Part shown: piece after piece, positions 41,066 to 49,162 of the stretch
Position numbering within the stretch: the first letter of the stretch is position 1
Layout of the letters: every line of letters starts with the position of its first letter
Source of the DNA: DASQFI01 sp963780895
GTDB taxonomy: Bacteria; Acidobacteriota; Vicinamibacteria; Vicinamibacterales; SCN-69-37
Direction of reading: 5' to 3'
Length of the DNA stretch: 64,000 bases
NCBI GenBank assembly: GCA_963780895.1
Contig: CAWAEG010000005.1
Location: forward strand, 186,001 to 250,000
Position numbers and translations under genes: made by a program
The notes under the pieces: generated by a model
The model's input: the letters and a program-made list of their open reading frames with translations, nothing else
Told to the model about the DNA's origin: nothing
The model's database searches: none

Positions 41066-43885
41066 ATGGACACGACTCCGCCGATTGACGTTGCAACGAG
41101 CCCGGACACGGTCCAGCGCGGGGTGCTGGAGATCGTCGCCGCGCTCGTCAAAGAGCTTCGTGGGGCCGCATCCCCCGTAGCCGTCGCGGCGCACAGCTCG
41201 CTCGAGCGCGACCTCGGGATCAGCAGCCTCGAGCGCGTCGAACTGCTGCTGCGCATCGAGCGCAGGTTCGGCGTCCGTCTTCCGGATGCCACAGTCGCAA
41301 CCGCGGAGACCCCGGCTGAGCTCGTCGCGGCGCTGAGCCTGGCTGCACCGGCGGTGCGGGACCGCCCTCCGGACGCGCGGCCGGCAGTCGGCGCTGCGGG
41401 CGCCGCGCCCACCACGGCGGCCACGCTGCTCGAGGCTCTCGAGTGGCATGTCCGGGCCACACCGGATCGCACGCACATCTTCCTCAACGAAGACTCCAAC
41501 CAGGAGCGCGCGATCACGTATCGCGCTCTCTGGGATGGCGCGAGGGAGGTTGCGGCAGCGCTCGCGGAGCGCGGCGTCGCCCCTGGAGACACCGTCGCGC
41601 TCATGCTCAGGACCGAGGAGGCATTCTTCCGCACGTTCGCCGGTGTCCTGCTCGCCGGAGCGGTTCCGGTTCCCATGTATCCGCCGGTTCGCGCGGACCG
41701 CATCGCCGAATACGCGCACCGGCAGGCGGGCATCCTTCGCAACGCCGGCGCGCGACTTCTCGTCACCTTTGCCGAGGCGGAGCGCGTCGGATCGATCCTC
41801 CGTGGCGGCGTCGAGTCGTTACGCGACGTCGTGGCCGCCGACGAGCTCCGCTCGGGTGGCCTGGGACGGGACCCGATCGTCCAGACAACTCCCGACTCGC
41901 CCGCGCTGATTCAGTACACGTCCGGCAGCACCGGCGATCCGAAGGGCGTTCTGCTCTCTCACGGCAACATCCTGGCGAACATCCGCGCGATTGGCCAGGC
42001 GATCGACGTCGGCCCCGACGACGTCGCCGTGAGCTGGCTGCCCCTCTACCACGACATGGGGCTCATCGGGGCGTGGCTGGGCTCGATGTACTTCGGCTTG
42101 CCCGTCTCGGTGATGTCGCCGCTGACGTTTCTGTCGCGCCCATCGCGGTGGCTCTGGTCGATTCACGCGCACCGCGCCACGATCTCGCCCGCGCCGAACT
42201 TCGCTTTCGATCTGTGCGTGAGCAAGATCGCCGACGACGAGATGGAGGGGCTGGACCTCAGCTCGTGGCGCCTGGCCCTGAATGGCTCCGAGGCCGTCAG
42301 CGCGGACACGATCGCCCGATTCACGGATCGTTTCGCCCGCTACGGCTTCCGCCCGGAAGCGATGTTGCCGGTCTACGGGTTGGCAGAGGCGTCGGTCGGT
42401 TTGACGATGCCGCCGCTCGCGCGGCGGCCGCGGATCGACACGATCGCGCGCGAGCCGTTCCAGCGCGCACGCGAGATTCGGTCTGCCGATCCGGCTGATC
42501 CTCAGCCGCTGAAGTTCGTGTCGTGCGGCCATCCGATTCCGGGACACGACGTTCGCGTGGTCGACGAGTCTGGCCAGACGCTTGGCCCGCGGGCGTTCGG
42601 ACGCATCCAGTTCCGCGGCCCATCCGTGACGAAGGGTTACTACCGGAATCCGGAGGCCACCCGAGCCGCGTTCGCCGGGGACTGGCTCGACTCCGGCGAC
42701 TACGGATACTGGGCCGACAGCGAGCTGTTCGCCACGGGCCGTGCGAAGGACCTCATCATTCGAGGTGGACGCAACATCACGCCGCAGGAAGCGGAGGAAA
42801 TCGCGGGCACGGTCGCCGGCGTACGCAAAGGTTGCGTGGCCGCGTTCGGCGTCCACGATCCGGCCATCGGCACCGAACGGTTCGTGCTGGTCGCCGAAAC
42901 ACGGCTCACCGACGAGCCGGCCCGGGAGGCCCTGCGCCGCGACGTCGCGGCCCGCGTCACCGAGGCGCTCGGCGTTCCACCGGATCAGGTCGTCATCGCG
43001 CCGGCGGGAACCGTCCTCAAGACGCCGAGCGGGAAGATCCGCAGGGCCGCGACGCGTGACGCGTACGAACGGGGTGAACTGCTCTCCGCGCACCGGTCCA
43101 CGGCGGTCCAATGGGCTGGCCTCCTCGCCCAGGACTTGCGTGGACGGATCAGACGCGCGCTCCGCCTGGCATCACGCGTCGTCTTCACCAGTTACATCGT
43201 CGTTCTCGTCGCGATCACGTTGCCGGTGCTCTGGGGCCTCGTGCTCGTTCTGCCCCCAGGCCGTCGCGTCGATCGCGCAATGAAGCGGTGGTCCCGGCTG
43301 ATGCTCACCCTGACGGGACTGTTTCCACGCGTGTCGGGGCTCGAACATCTGCACGCCTCGGGGCCCGCGATGATTGTCGCCAATCATGCGAGCTACATCG
43401 ACGTCATCGTGCTGATGGGCGTGCTGCCGGGCGACGTGCGGTTCATCGCGAAGGGCGCGCTCGTGAAGCTGCCGATTGTCGGCGCGGTCATTCGGCGCGC
43501 CGAACACATCCCGATCGAGAAGAGCGATTTCTCACAACGCCTTGCCGGCGCCGATCAGATCGTCCGCGCGCTCGCTCGCGGGAGCTCGGTCGTCGTCTTT
43601 CCTGAAGGCACGTTCGTTCGCGCGGCCGGGTTGCTGCCGTTCCGGCTCGGCGCCTTTCGCGCGGCCGTCGAGGCGGAGCGCGCCGTCGTCCCCGTCGCGA
43701 TCCGCGGCACCCGCGCAGTGTTCCCTGATGGCACCTGGCTCTTCCGACGATCACCGCTGGCCGTCGTCGTTGGCGAGCCGTTACAGCCGGCGGCGGTCGG
43801 ATGGACGGAGTTCGTGCGGTTGCGCGATCTCGCGCACGCACACATCGCGCGCCATGCGGGCGAGCCGACGACGGGCCCGGTCTGA
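41066..43885 (+). CDS. Fusion of acyl carrier protein, fatty acyl-AMP ligase and PlsC-type acyltransferase
   Basis: 939 residues, three domains. Residues about 15-95 are an ACP with the phosphopantetheine Ser at 54 (D-L-G-I-S-S-L-E-R-V-E). Residues about 110-660 are an adenylate-forming ligase of the fatty acyl-AMP ligase type: Y-T-S-G-S-T-G-D-P-K-G, then W-L-P-L-Y-H-D-M-G-L, then G-Y-Y-R-N-P. Residues about 740-930 are a PlsC/LPLAT acyltransferase: N-H-A-S-Y-I-D (H-x4-D) and F-P-E-G-T-F, after a hydrophobic segment V-V-F-T-S-Y-I-V-V-L-V-A. It can activate a fatty acid, load it on its own ACP and transfer it to a glycerol or sugar acceptor. Start ATG 41066. Confidence 0.9.
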   Translation: MDTTPPIDVATSPDTVQRGVLEIVAALVKELRGAASPVAVAAHSSLERDLGISSLERVELLLRIERRFGVRLPDATVATAETPAELVAALSLAAPAVRDRPPDARPAVGAAGAAPTTAATLLEALEWHVRATPDRTHIFLNEDSNQERAITYRALWDGAREVAAALAERGVAPGDTVALMLRTEEAFFRTFAGVLLAGAVPVPMYPPVRADRIAEYAHRQAGILRNAGARLLVTFAEAERVGSILRGGVESLRDVVAADELRSGGLGRDPIVQTTPDSPALIQYTSGSTGDPKGVLLSHGNILANIRAIGQAIDVGPDDVAVSWLPLYHDMGLIGAWLGSMYFGLPVSVMSPLTFLSRPSRWLWSIHAHRATISPAPNFAFDLCVSKIADDEMEGLDLSSWRLALNGSEAVSADTIARFTDRFARYGFRPEAMLPVYGLAEASVGLTMPPLARRPRIDTIAREPFQRAREIRSADPADPQPLKFVSCGHPIPGHDVRVVDESGQTLGPRAFGRIQFRGPSVTKGYYRNPEATRAAFAGDWLDSGDYGYWADSELFATGRAKDLIIRGGRNITPQEAEEIAGTVAGVRKGCVAAFGVHDPAIGTERFVLVAETRLTDEPAREALRRDVAARVTEALGVPPDQVVIAPAGTVLKTPSGKIRRAATRDAYERGELLSAHRSTAVQWAGLLAQDLRGRIRRALRLASRVVFTSYIVVLVAITLPVLWGLVLVLPPGRRVDRAMKRWSRLMLTLTGLFPRVSGLEHLHASGPAMIVANHASYIDVIVLMGVLPGDVRFIAKGALVKLPIVGAVIRRAEHIPIEKSDFSQRLAGADQIVRALARGSSVVVFPEGTFVRAAGLLPFRLGAFRAAVEAERAVVPVAIRGTRAVFPDGTWLFRRSPLAVVVGEPLQPAAVGWTEFVRLRDLAHAHIARHAGEPTTGPV

Positions 43886-43952
43886 CCGGACTGTTGACGA
43901 TTGGGGCCGTGTTATTCTTTGATGTTCGTGCGCTTGTTTTGCGTCCAGCCGT

Positions 43953-44028
43953 GCCGAGGTAGCTCAGTTGGTAGAGCACGTGACTGAAAATCACGGTGTC
44001 GGCAGTTCAATTCTGCCCCTCGGCACCA
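43953..44028 (+). tRNA. tRNA-Phe (anticodon GAA)
   Basis: Acceptor stem GCCGAGG/CCTCGGC, D stem GCTC/GAGC, anticodon stem CGTGA/TCACG with a seven-base loop CTGAAAA and anticodon GAA at 43986-43988, T stem GGCAG/CTGCC with TTCAATT. CCA is encoded at 44026-44028. A G-T-G start at 43951 would give a longer pseudo-acceptor but the canonical spacing to the D stem supports 43953. Confidence 0.97.
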
Positions 44029-44142
44029 ATCAAATCAGTCACTTGTAGGCAGTCTCAAATCCAGCGAAAGCCTCATGGTAAGCCAGTGGTAAGCACGCGA
44101 CAGCAGTCGGGTTAAAAACGGCAGAACCATCGCAAAGGGACT

Positions 44143-44394
44143 GTGAGCATCACTGGACTGACCCGTTACGAGTGGCGCGGCGTGCCGATCGAACTCGGCG
44201 ACGTTTGGACCCTTGAGAAGTCCGGACGCCGGCTCGTTTGTCGCCTGCTGAGCCATCCCGTCGGCTGGGAACTTCGGCTGGAGATCAACCGTGAATTGTG
44301 GCGATCGCAAGCCTGAAAGGTCGAGAACGACGTGTCCAGCACAGCGCAGGACTGCCGCGAGCAGGCTGAATCCAACGGCTGGACGCCGGCCTGA
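44143..44394 (+). pseudogene. Small gene beside tRNA-Phe interrupted by an in-frame TGA
   Basis: From GTG 44143 (AAAGGGA upstream) 57 residues follow (R-Y-E-W-R-G-V-P-I-E-L-G-D-V-W-T-L, V-G-W-E-L-R-L) to TGA 44314-44316. The frame then stays open and coding-like for 25 more residues (V-E-N-D-V-S-S-T-A-Q-D-C, E-S-N-G-W-T-P-A) to TGA 44392-44394. This suggests an original 83-codon protein split by a nonsense codon. It is short, basic-acidic mixed, with no membrane segment. Such small proteins flank tRNA-site islands, but no integrase is present. The preceding 114 bases (44029-44142) hold no gene. Confidence 0.6.
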
Positions 44395-44397
44395 CGG

Positions 44398-44883
44398 TCA
44401 ACTGTGGCGCAGGTATGACTTCCTATACACGCTGCGCCACCGCGTCGTCTTCTGCGCCACTCGGGATGTCACGTCCACCTGAAGCGTGCCGTCGCCATTC
44501 AGACTGATCACGCGTCGGCCTTCCAGGCGCGGGGTCTCACCGGTCCTCAGCGTCGTGATGGCGATCGTGTTCTTCTCCCAGACCGCTTTCGTCACGATCA
44601 CGACTTCGAGTGTCGTTCGCCGCTTCTCGGTGCCGTCGAGGAGGTAGCTCTCAGAGAACGGTGTCCCGTTCACGGTCCAGGCGATCGTCAGGCTCGTCGC
44701 ATCCTGCGTCGCGGTGAACTCGCTCAGGGCCGGCGCCATCCCGCCCGGTGAGGGCGACGGATCCGGCGTACTTCGATCGGGTACGAAAATCCATGTGCCG
44801 GAGAAATCCGGCTTCTGCGGCTGCGCAGGCTCCACCGGCGCCAGTACGGCGACGCAGACGGCGAGGCCACACACGCGGAGCAT
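44398..44883 (-). CDS. Exported protein of unknown function (P-D-F-S-G-T-W type)
   Basis: 161 residues with a signal peptide (G-L-A-V-C-V-A-V-L-A-P-V) and the mature start Q-K-P-D-F-S-G-T-W, a common N-terminus in secreted proteins of Acidobacteria. The remainder is beta-rich (L-T-I-A-W-T-V-N-G, R-R-T-T-L-E-V-V-I-V). No catalytic motif is present. Family similarity suggests a lipocalin-like fold; this is inference. Confidence 0.65.
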   Translation of the reverse strand: MLRVCGLAVCVAVLAPVEPAQPQKPDFSGTWIFVPDRSTPDPSPSPGGMAPALSEFTATQDATSLTIAWTVNGTPFSESYLLDGTEKRRTTLEVVIVTKAVWEKNTIAITTLRTGETPRLEGRRVISLNGDGTLQVDVTSRVAQKTTRWRSVYRKSYLRHS

Positions 44884-45046
44884 GCTCTCAGTCTAGAGCT
44901 TCAATCGTGGCGGCGGCCATCGTTTCGATGGCGACGAGATGATCGTCTTTGAAGGACCACAGCCGCTCGACCATCGGCGCCCGGCGGCTCCGCGCTGTCG
45001 GGTTCCGTGATCTCGCCGCCACGCGCACGACAGCGTTTCCCGGCGT

Positions 45047-45505
45047 CTATCGAAATCCAAGTCCAACACGCATCCAGGTGATCGAGTCGTAAGGCAGCCG
45101 CGTAAGCGCGATTTCGAACCGCACCGCCTTGTCTCGGCGAACCCAGTAATCGACGCCAAAGCTCGTCGTCGCGCTGACGCCCCCTGCATCTGTGTCGAAT
45201 CTGCGGGCCAGCACGAGACCGCCGGTCAGGAATGGCCGGGCTGATTTCCGGCGGTCCGACAGGTGGATCACGCCATACGGCGTGAAGTACCAGCAAAACG
45301 GCGCTAACAGGCCCGCTTCGGCGCCGACCCCGACGACGGGCAAGAGATGGACGTCCCCTCCGGCGGCGAAGCCGAAGAGTGCCTGCCCGATAGGTAGAAC
45401 GCCTTGAACGAACCCGTCGCCTCGTGTTTGCGCGCGCGCGGGCCGCTCGGCGAACGCGAGCAGGACCAGCGCGAGAATCACCAGTCGGACGAACCGAATG
45501 AACAT
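45047..45505 (-). CDS. Small exported beta-barrel-like protein
   Basis: 152 residues, signal peptide ending E-R-P-A-R-A-Q. Alternating strands with glycine (F-A-A-G-G-D-V-H-L-L-P-V-V-G-V-G-A-E-A) and aromatic turns fit an outer-membrane barrel, although it ends in L-G-F-R rather than Phe. It is short for a full barrel and may be half of one. No ligand is recognised. The neighbouring 221 bases (45506-45726) show no gene. Confidence 0.6.
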   Translation of the reverse strand: MFIRFVRLVILALVLLAFAERPARAQTRGDGFVQGVLPIGQALFGFAAGGDVHLLPVVGVGAEAGLLAPFCWYFTPYGVIHLSDRRKSARPFLTGGLVLARRFDTDAGGVSATTSFGVDYWVRRDKAVRFEIALTRLPYDSITWMRVGLGFR

Positions 45506-45726
45506 GTCCCACCCCGGCTAGAAATGCGCGAAACGTCCGCCGGACGGCTCTCTGGCTAGGATTGCTGCTGCCAGTCTCGGGGGGTCACAGTCTTTCGATG
45601 CGCGGCCCCTGGCGATCTCGATCTCGGAAGCTCCAAATCTCAATGCTCGCGTTTGATGGCCGCGGTATGAGTTGCAACTGCTCACGCTCGGCCGCGCTCG
45701 CGTACCGGTTGCGATAGTGTCTGCAC

Positions 45727-46432
45727 GTGCGACGTCTCGTCCTTCTCAGCCTCGGCGTCGTACCGCTCTTCGGGCTGGCGCGACAAGCGCCGCCGGCCTC
45801 GGCCACCGTGCCGCTCGACGCGAGCACGAACTGCGCGATCGTTCAGCTCGGCTTCGTGAAACCGGATGGCGCCGTGCGAATGGCGCGGTTCCTCGTGGAT
45901 ACGGGAGGAGGCGGGTTCATTCTCACGGAATCTCTGGCGAACGAGCTCGGTTTGCGGCGCACCGGGCCGGCGATGACCGAGGGTGAAGGGACGTTCGCGC
46001 CTCTGAAACCACCGACGGTCCGGCTCGGCACGATGCCGATCGATCTCGCCGGCGTCAGCCCGTTCGTCTCAGTGGGCACCAAACGCTTCGGGACGCGGGA
46101 CGATGCGGAAGGACTCGTGCCCGGCCGTCTGCTGCGGAAGTACCACGTCATCTTCGACTACCCGGCGGGACACGGTTGGATTGACCCTGCAGGCGAATGC
46201 AGATGGCGTCGTGACGATTGACGCGGTGTCGCCAGCGGCCGCTCCGAGCGTCATCGACGCGCTGCGTGCCGGCGATCGGCTTCGCCAAATCGACGGCCGC
46301 GACGCCGACGGGCTGACACTCTCGGCGCTGCAGCGCGCGCTCGCAGGGAAGCCGGGCGACACGAAAACGCTCGTGATCGAGCGCGCCGGGCAACGGTTGA
46401 CCGTCAAGGCCGTTGTCGCGCGAATCCTTTAG
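45727..46432 (+). pseudogene. Retropepsin-like aspartyl protease with PDZ domain, broken
   Basis: GTG 45727 opens a signal peptide and an aspartyl-protease domain with F-L-V-D-T-G-G-G-G-F (D-T-G active site) and a second conserved G-x-D-D-A-E-G segment. After Y-H-V-I-F-D-Y-P-A-G near 46165 the frame ends in a junk tail (stop 46221). Another frame continues with a PDZ domain: V-V-T-I-D-A-V-S-P-A-A, D-A-L-R-A-G-D-R-L, and ends at 46432. Intact homologues carry the two domains in one chain. The junction may be a frameshift with loss of some sequence. Confidence 0.75.
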
Positions 46433-46489
46433 CGAGCACCGGTAACCCACGCCGCCGACCGCTTCAGATCGTACAATCGGCCGGTCCCC

Positions 46490-48325
46490 ATGGCAGACGC
46501 CCGCGACCTGGATCTGACGCGGACCGTCGAAAGCGGGTCCGCAGACACTCCTCCCGTGGCCCATGCGGGGGCCTGGGGCGATCTTCGCCTGCTGAGCGAA
46601 CTCGGTCACGGCGGGTTCGGGCGGGTGTATCGCGCCTGGGACGAGTCGCTTGCCCGCGAAGTTGCGCTCAAAGTCGTCAAGCCGCGCGACGCCTCCCAAC
46701 GGGCGTCCGTGCTCATCGAAGGCCAGATGCTCGCCCGCGTGAAGCACAACAACGTCGTGACGGTTCATCGCGCGCAGCAGATCGACGATGAAGTTGGCTT
46801 GACGATGGAGTTGATCAAGGGGCGGCCGCTCGCACACATCGTCGAGCAGACCGGCCCGATGGGCGCCGAAGAGGCGTCAGTCATCGGGATCAGCCTGTGT
46901 CAGGCGCTGGCGGCCGTTCATGGAGCGGGACTGCTGCACCGCGACATCAAGGCGCACAACGTGATGCGCGAGTCGGGGGGACGCATCGTCCTCATGGATT
47001 TCGGTGCAGGCCGGCACGTGAAGGAGTCGAACGTCTCCGATCTGTCCGGCACACCGCTCTACCTCGCGCCGGAACTCTTCACGGGACAAGCGGCGTCGCC
47101 GGCGTCCGACCTGTACAGCCTCGGCGTGCTGCTGTTCTATCTCGTGACGGGCAAACACCCGGTCGAGGGGCGAACGCTGACCGAAATCATGCTGGTGCAC
47201 ACCAAGGGCAACCGGACATTGCTCTCAGACCTGCGGCCCGACCTGCCTGGCCGGTTCGTGCAGGTCGTCGAGCGCGCGCTCGCGTCCGCTCCGGACCAGC
47301 GTTTCCGCACGGCCGGAGAAATGCAGCATGAGCTGATCGACGCGATGCCCGGCGCCGGCCGGTCACGCCATGGCGCAGTGTCGATCTCGAGTCAAGAGAA
47401 CGTGCCGGTGATCGGCTCCGATGGCCTGGCGCGTCAGGATCGCGCGGACCTGCCGACGGTTCGCCGGATCCCTCTCGCCGTTCGAGGCCTCCTCGCATTG
47501 GCTGGTGGGTTCGCGATCATGCTGGTCCTGGGCTATCTGACGACCAAGCATTACGATCGCGCAATCGGTCGGACCCCTGAATTCTCGGTAGAGGGATTCA
47601 CGGATTGGCTGAAATACGGATTTGGATTGCTACTGCCGATGGCGGTGTGGATGACGCTGCTCATGGTCATCCTTCGGCTGGTTGAGGCCCTCTGGCATTT
47701 CGTTCAGCGCCTCGCGCCGCCCGTTCGTCGCCTTGCGAATCATGCACGCACCAGCATCTCGGGCACGTTCGGCCGGATTGCGGGCTGGGACGGGGCGTCA
47801 ATCGCGCAGGCACTGCTCATTGCCCAGACGGTGGCGGTTGCCGTCGTGCTCTGGCGCTATCGCGAATTAATCGTGTTGCTGCCGAAGACGGTGAATGACG
47901 TCGATCCCGCGAGCCTGGCAGTGCTCGCTCCAGTCGAAAGCAACGGAACTCTGTACCTGTACACGCCGGTGATGTCCGGTCTGCTCGCGATGAGCCTGAT
48001 CGCTTGGGTCTGGCTGCGCCGGCAGCCACTGCTGTGGGTCACGGTGCCGACGGCCAGCGTCGTCGCCGCCACAGCGCTGTCGACGCTCGTGGTGCTCCTG
48101 ATCGCCGTTCCCGATCGACTGTTTTTCAAGAGCGAGGCGCGGGAAGTGACATACGCCGGAACCCGGTGTTTCGTCACCGGGTCTCGCGGCGACGAGCAGC
48201 TATTGTACTGCCCCGACGGGCCGACCCGGACGCCGATCGTCAGGTCGGACGAGGTCAGCGACCGGGGAAGTCTGCCGGGCAGGATTTTCGACCTGCCACC
48301 AAAGCCAGAGACCGACAAGAAGTAG
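46490..48325 (+). CDS. Transmembrane Ser/Thr protein kinase
   Basis: 611 residues. The kinase domain (about 30-300) is complete: glycine loop G-H-G-G-F-G-R-V-Y, catalytic Lys in A-L-K-V-V, H-R-D-I-K-A-H-N-V catalytic loop, M-D-F-G-A-G (DFG) and the A-P-E segment (L-A-P-E-L-F). The C-terminal half has four to five membrane segments (for example A-V-R-G-L-L-A-L-A-G-G-F-A-I-M-L-V-L-G) and a short periplasmic tail. It may sense envelope state; substrates are unknown. A TACAAT box lies at 46472-46477 just before the start, weak promoter evidence. Confidence 0.9.
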   Translation: MADARDLDLTRTVESGSADTPPVAHAGAWGDLRLLSELGHGGFGRVYRAWDESLAREVALKVVKPRDASQRASVLIEGQMLARVKHNNVVTVHRAQQIDDEVGLTMELIKGRPLAHIVEQTGPMGAEEASVIGISLCQALAAVHGAGLLHRDIKAHNVMRESGGRIVLMDFGAGRHVKESNVSDLSGTPLYLAPELFTGQAASPASDLYSLGVLLFYLVTGKHPVEGRTLTEIMLVHTKGNRTLLSDLRPDLPGRFVQVVERALASAPDQRFRTAGEMQHELIDAMPGAGRSRHGAVSISSQENVPVIGSDGLARQDRADLPTVRRIPLAVRGLLALAGGFAIMLVLGYLTTKHYDRAIGRTPEFSVEGFTDWLKYGFGLLLPMAVWMTLLMVILRLVEALWHFVQRLAPPVRRLANHARTSISGTFGRIAGWDGASIAQALLIAQTVAVAVVLWRYRELIVLLPKTVNDVDPASLAVLAPVESNGTLYLYTPVMSGLLAMSLIAWVWLRRQPLLWVTVPTASVVAATALSTLVVLLIAVPDRLFFKSEAREVTYAGTRCFVTGSRGDEQLLYCPDGPTRTPIVRSDEVSDRGSLPGRIFDLPPKPETDKK

Positions 48326-48351
48326 CACGACAAACAGAGAAGGGAGTGCAT

Positions 48352-49026
48352 ATGCGCCGGGCATTCGCGGTTGTACTGATGGGGATCGCGCTCACACTGC
48401 TCTCACCCCGGCCAGCTTCCGCGCAATGGGGATGGTTCAAGTGGATTCAGGAGTTGAGCGGACCCGGCGATTTCGTACTCAACGGCACGACGGTGACGTT
48501 CGGATGCGTCAAGGATGGTGGCGAGCGCGCGGCGGTGGGCGCGCCGTACATGCACCTGTTCTGTGACAAGGGAACCGATTGGAGAGACGTGAAGCGGTTC
48601 ATGGGCGTGACGTTCGCGCTCGGCAACGGAACGAATCCTCTGGAGTATCCGTCGACGGTGGAAAAACTCGAGCGCGTCAAAGGCGAGCTGTACCTCGCGA
48701 CGGGCGGCTTTCGACTGAACTCGTTCATCGACGTCGGTGGGTCCGGCGGGTTCATGCGCTTCGCAGGAGCGCGCGAAGACAGAGACGATCTCTGGGTCAC
48801 CAGGTTTCTGGTGGAGCCGTACATCGCCGTGCGCCCCCTCGCTTTTTTGGGAGAAGACGATTCAGCGCTCGATCGCGTGGCGCGTGCGGTGGAATTCAAT
48901 GCCGCGCTGACCATCTTCCCGCAAGGGTTCAGATTGAGCGACTTCGGCGCGATTGGAGGACCGGAGTGGAGCGGCGACCCGGAAATGATCGTGCGGTACG
49001 GGTTCCGCGCGACGTTCGTGTTCTGA
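48352..49026 (+). CDS. Exported protein of unknown function next to a kinase
   Basis: 224 residues from ATG 48352, preceded by AGAAGGGAG. Signal peptide ends P-A-S-A-Q, then W-G-W-F-K-W. The rest is beta-rich with an outer-membrane-barrel-like alternation (F-R-L-N-S-F-I-D-V-G-G, R-V-A-R-A-V-E-F-N-A-A-L) and a C-terminal aromatic (T-F-V-F), consistent with a barrel. Located 26 bases downstream of the kinase stop, probably the same operon. No function can be assigned. Confidence 0.7.
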   Translation: MRRAFAVVLMGIALTLLSPRPASAQWGWFKWIQELSGPGDFVLNGTTVTFGCVKDGGERAAVGAPYMHLFCDKGTDWRDVKRFMGVTFALGNGTNPLEYPSTVEKLERVKGELYLATGGFRLNSFIDVGGSGGFMRFAGAREDRDDLWVTRFLVEPYIAVRPLAFLGEDDSALDRVARAVEFNAALTIFPQGFRLSDFGAIGGPEWSGDPEMIVRYGFRATFVF

Positions 49027-49162
49027 TGCGCCGGGACTCAATCGACCTGTAAGAGCCCTTCGTTGTTTCCTCCTGGCGAGCGCTCCTGAGCGGGCGCTCG
49101 CCAGCCCTCCGATTCCAATTCGGCCTCGCGGCGAGAGAAGATACGCGTCGAGCTGTCTGTCC

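Noticed and set aside
43894..43918. Promoter of tRNA-Phe (TTGACG and TATTCT)
   Set aside because: The two boxes are 13 bases apart, too close for a sigma70 promoter. A real promoter is expected here but the boxes cannot be fixed.
44314..44316. Selenocysteine codon in the small gene beside tRNA-Phe
   Set aside because: No SECIS-like hairpin directly downstream and no selenoprotein family match; a nonsense mutation or misread base is simpler.
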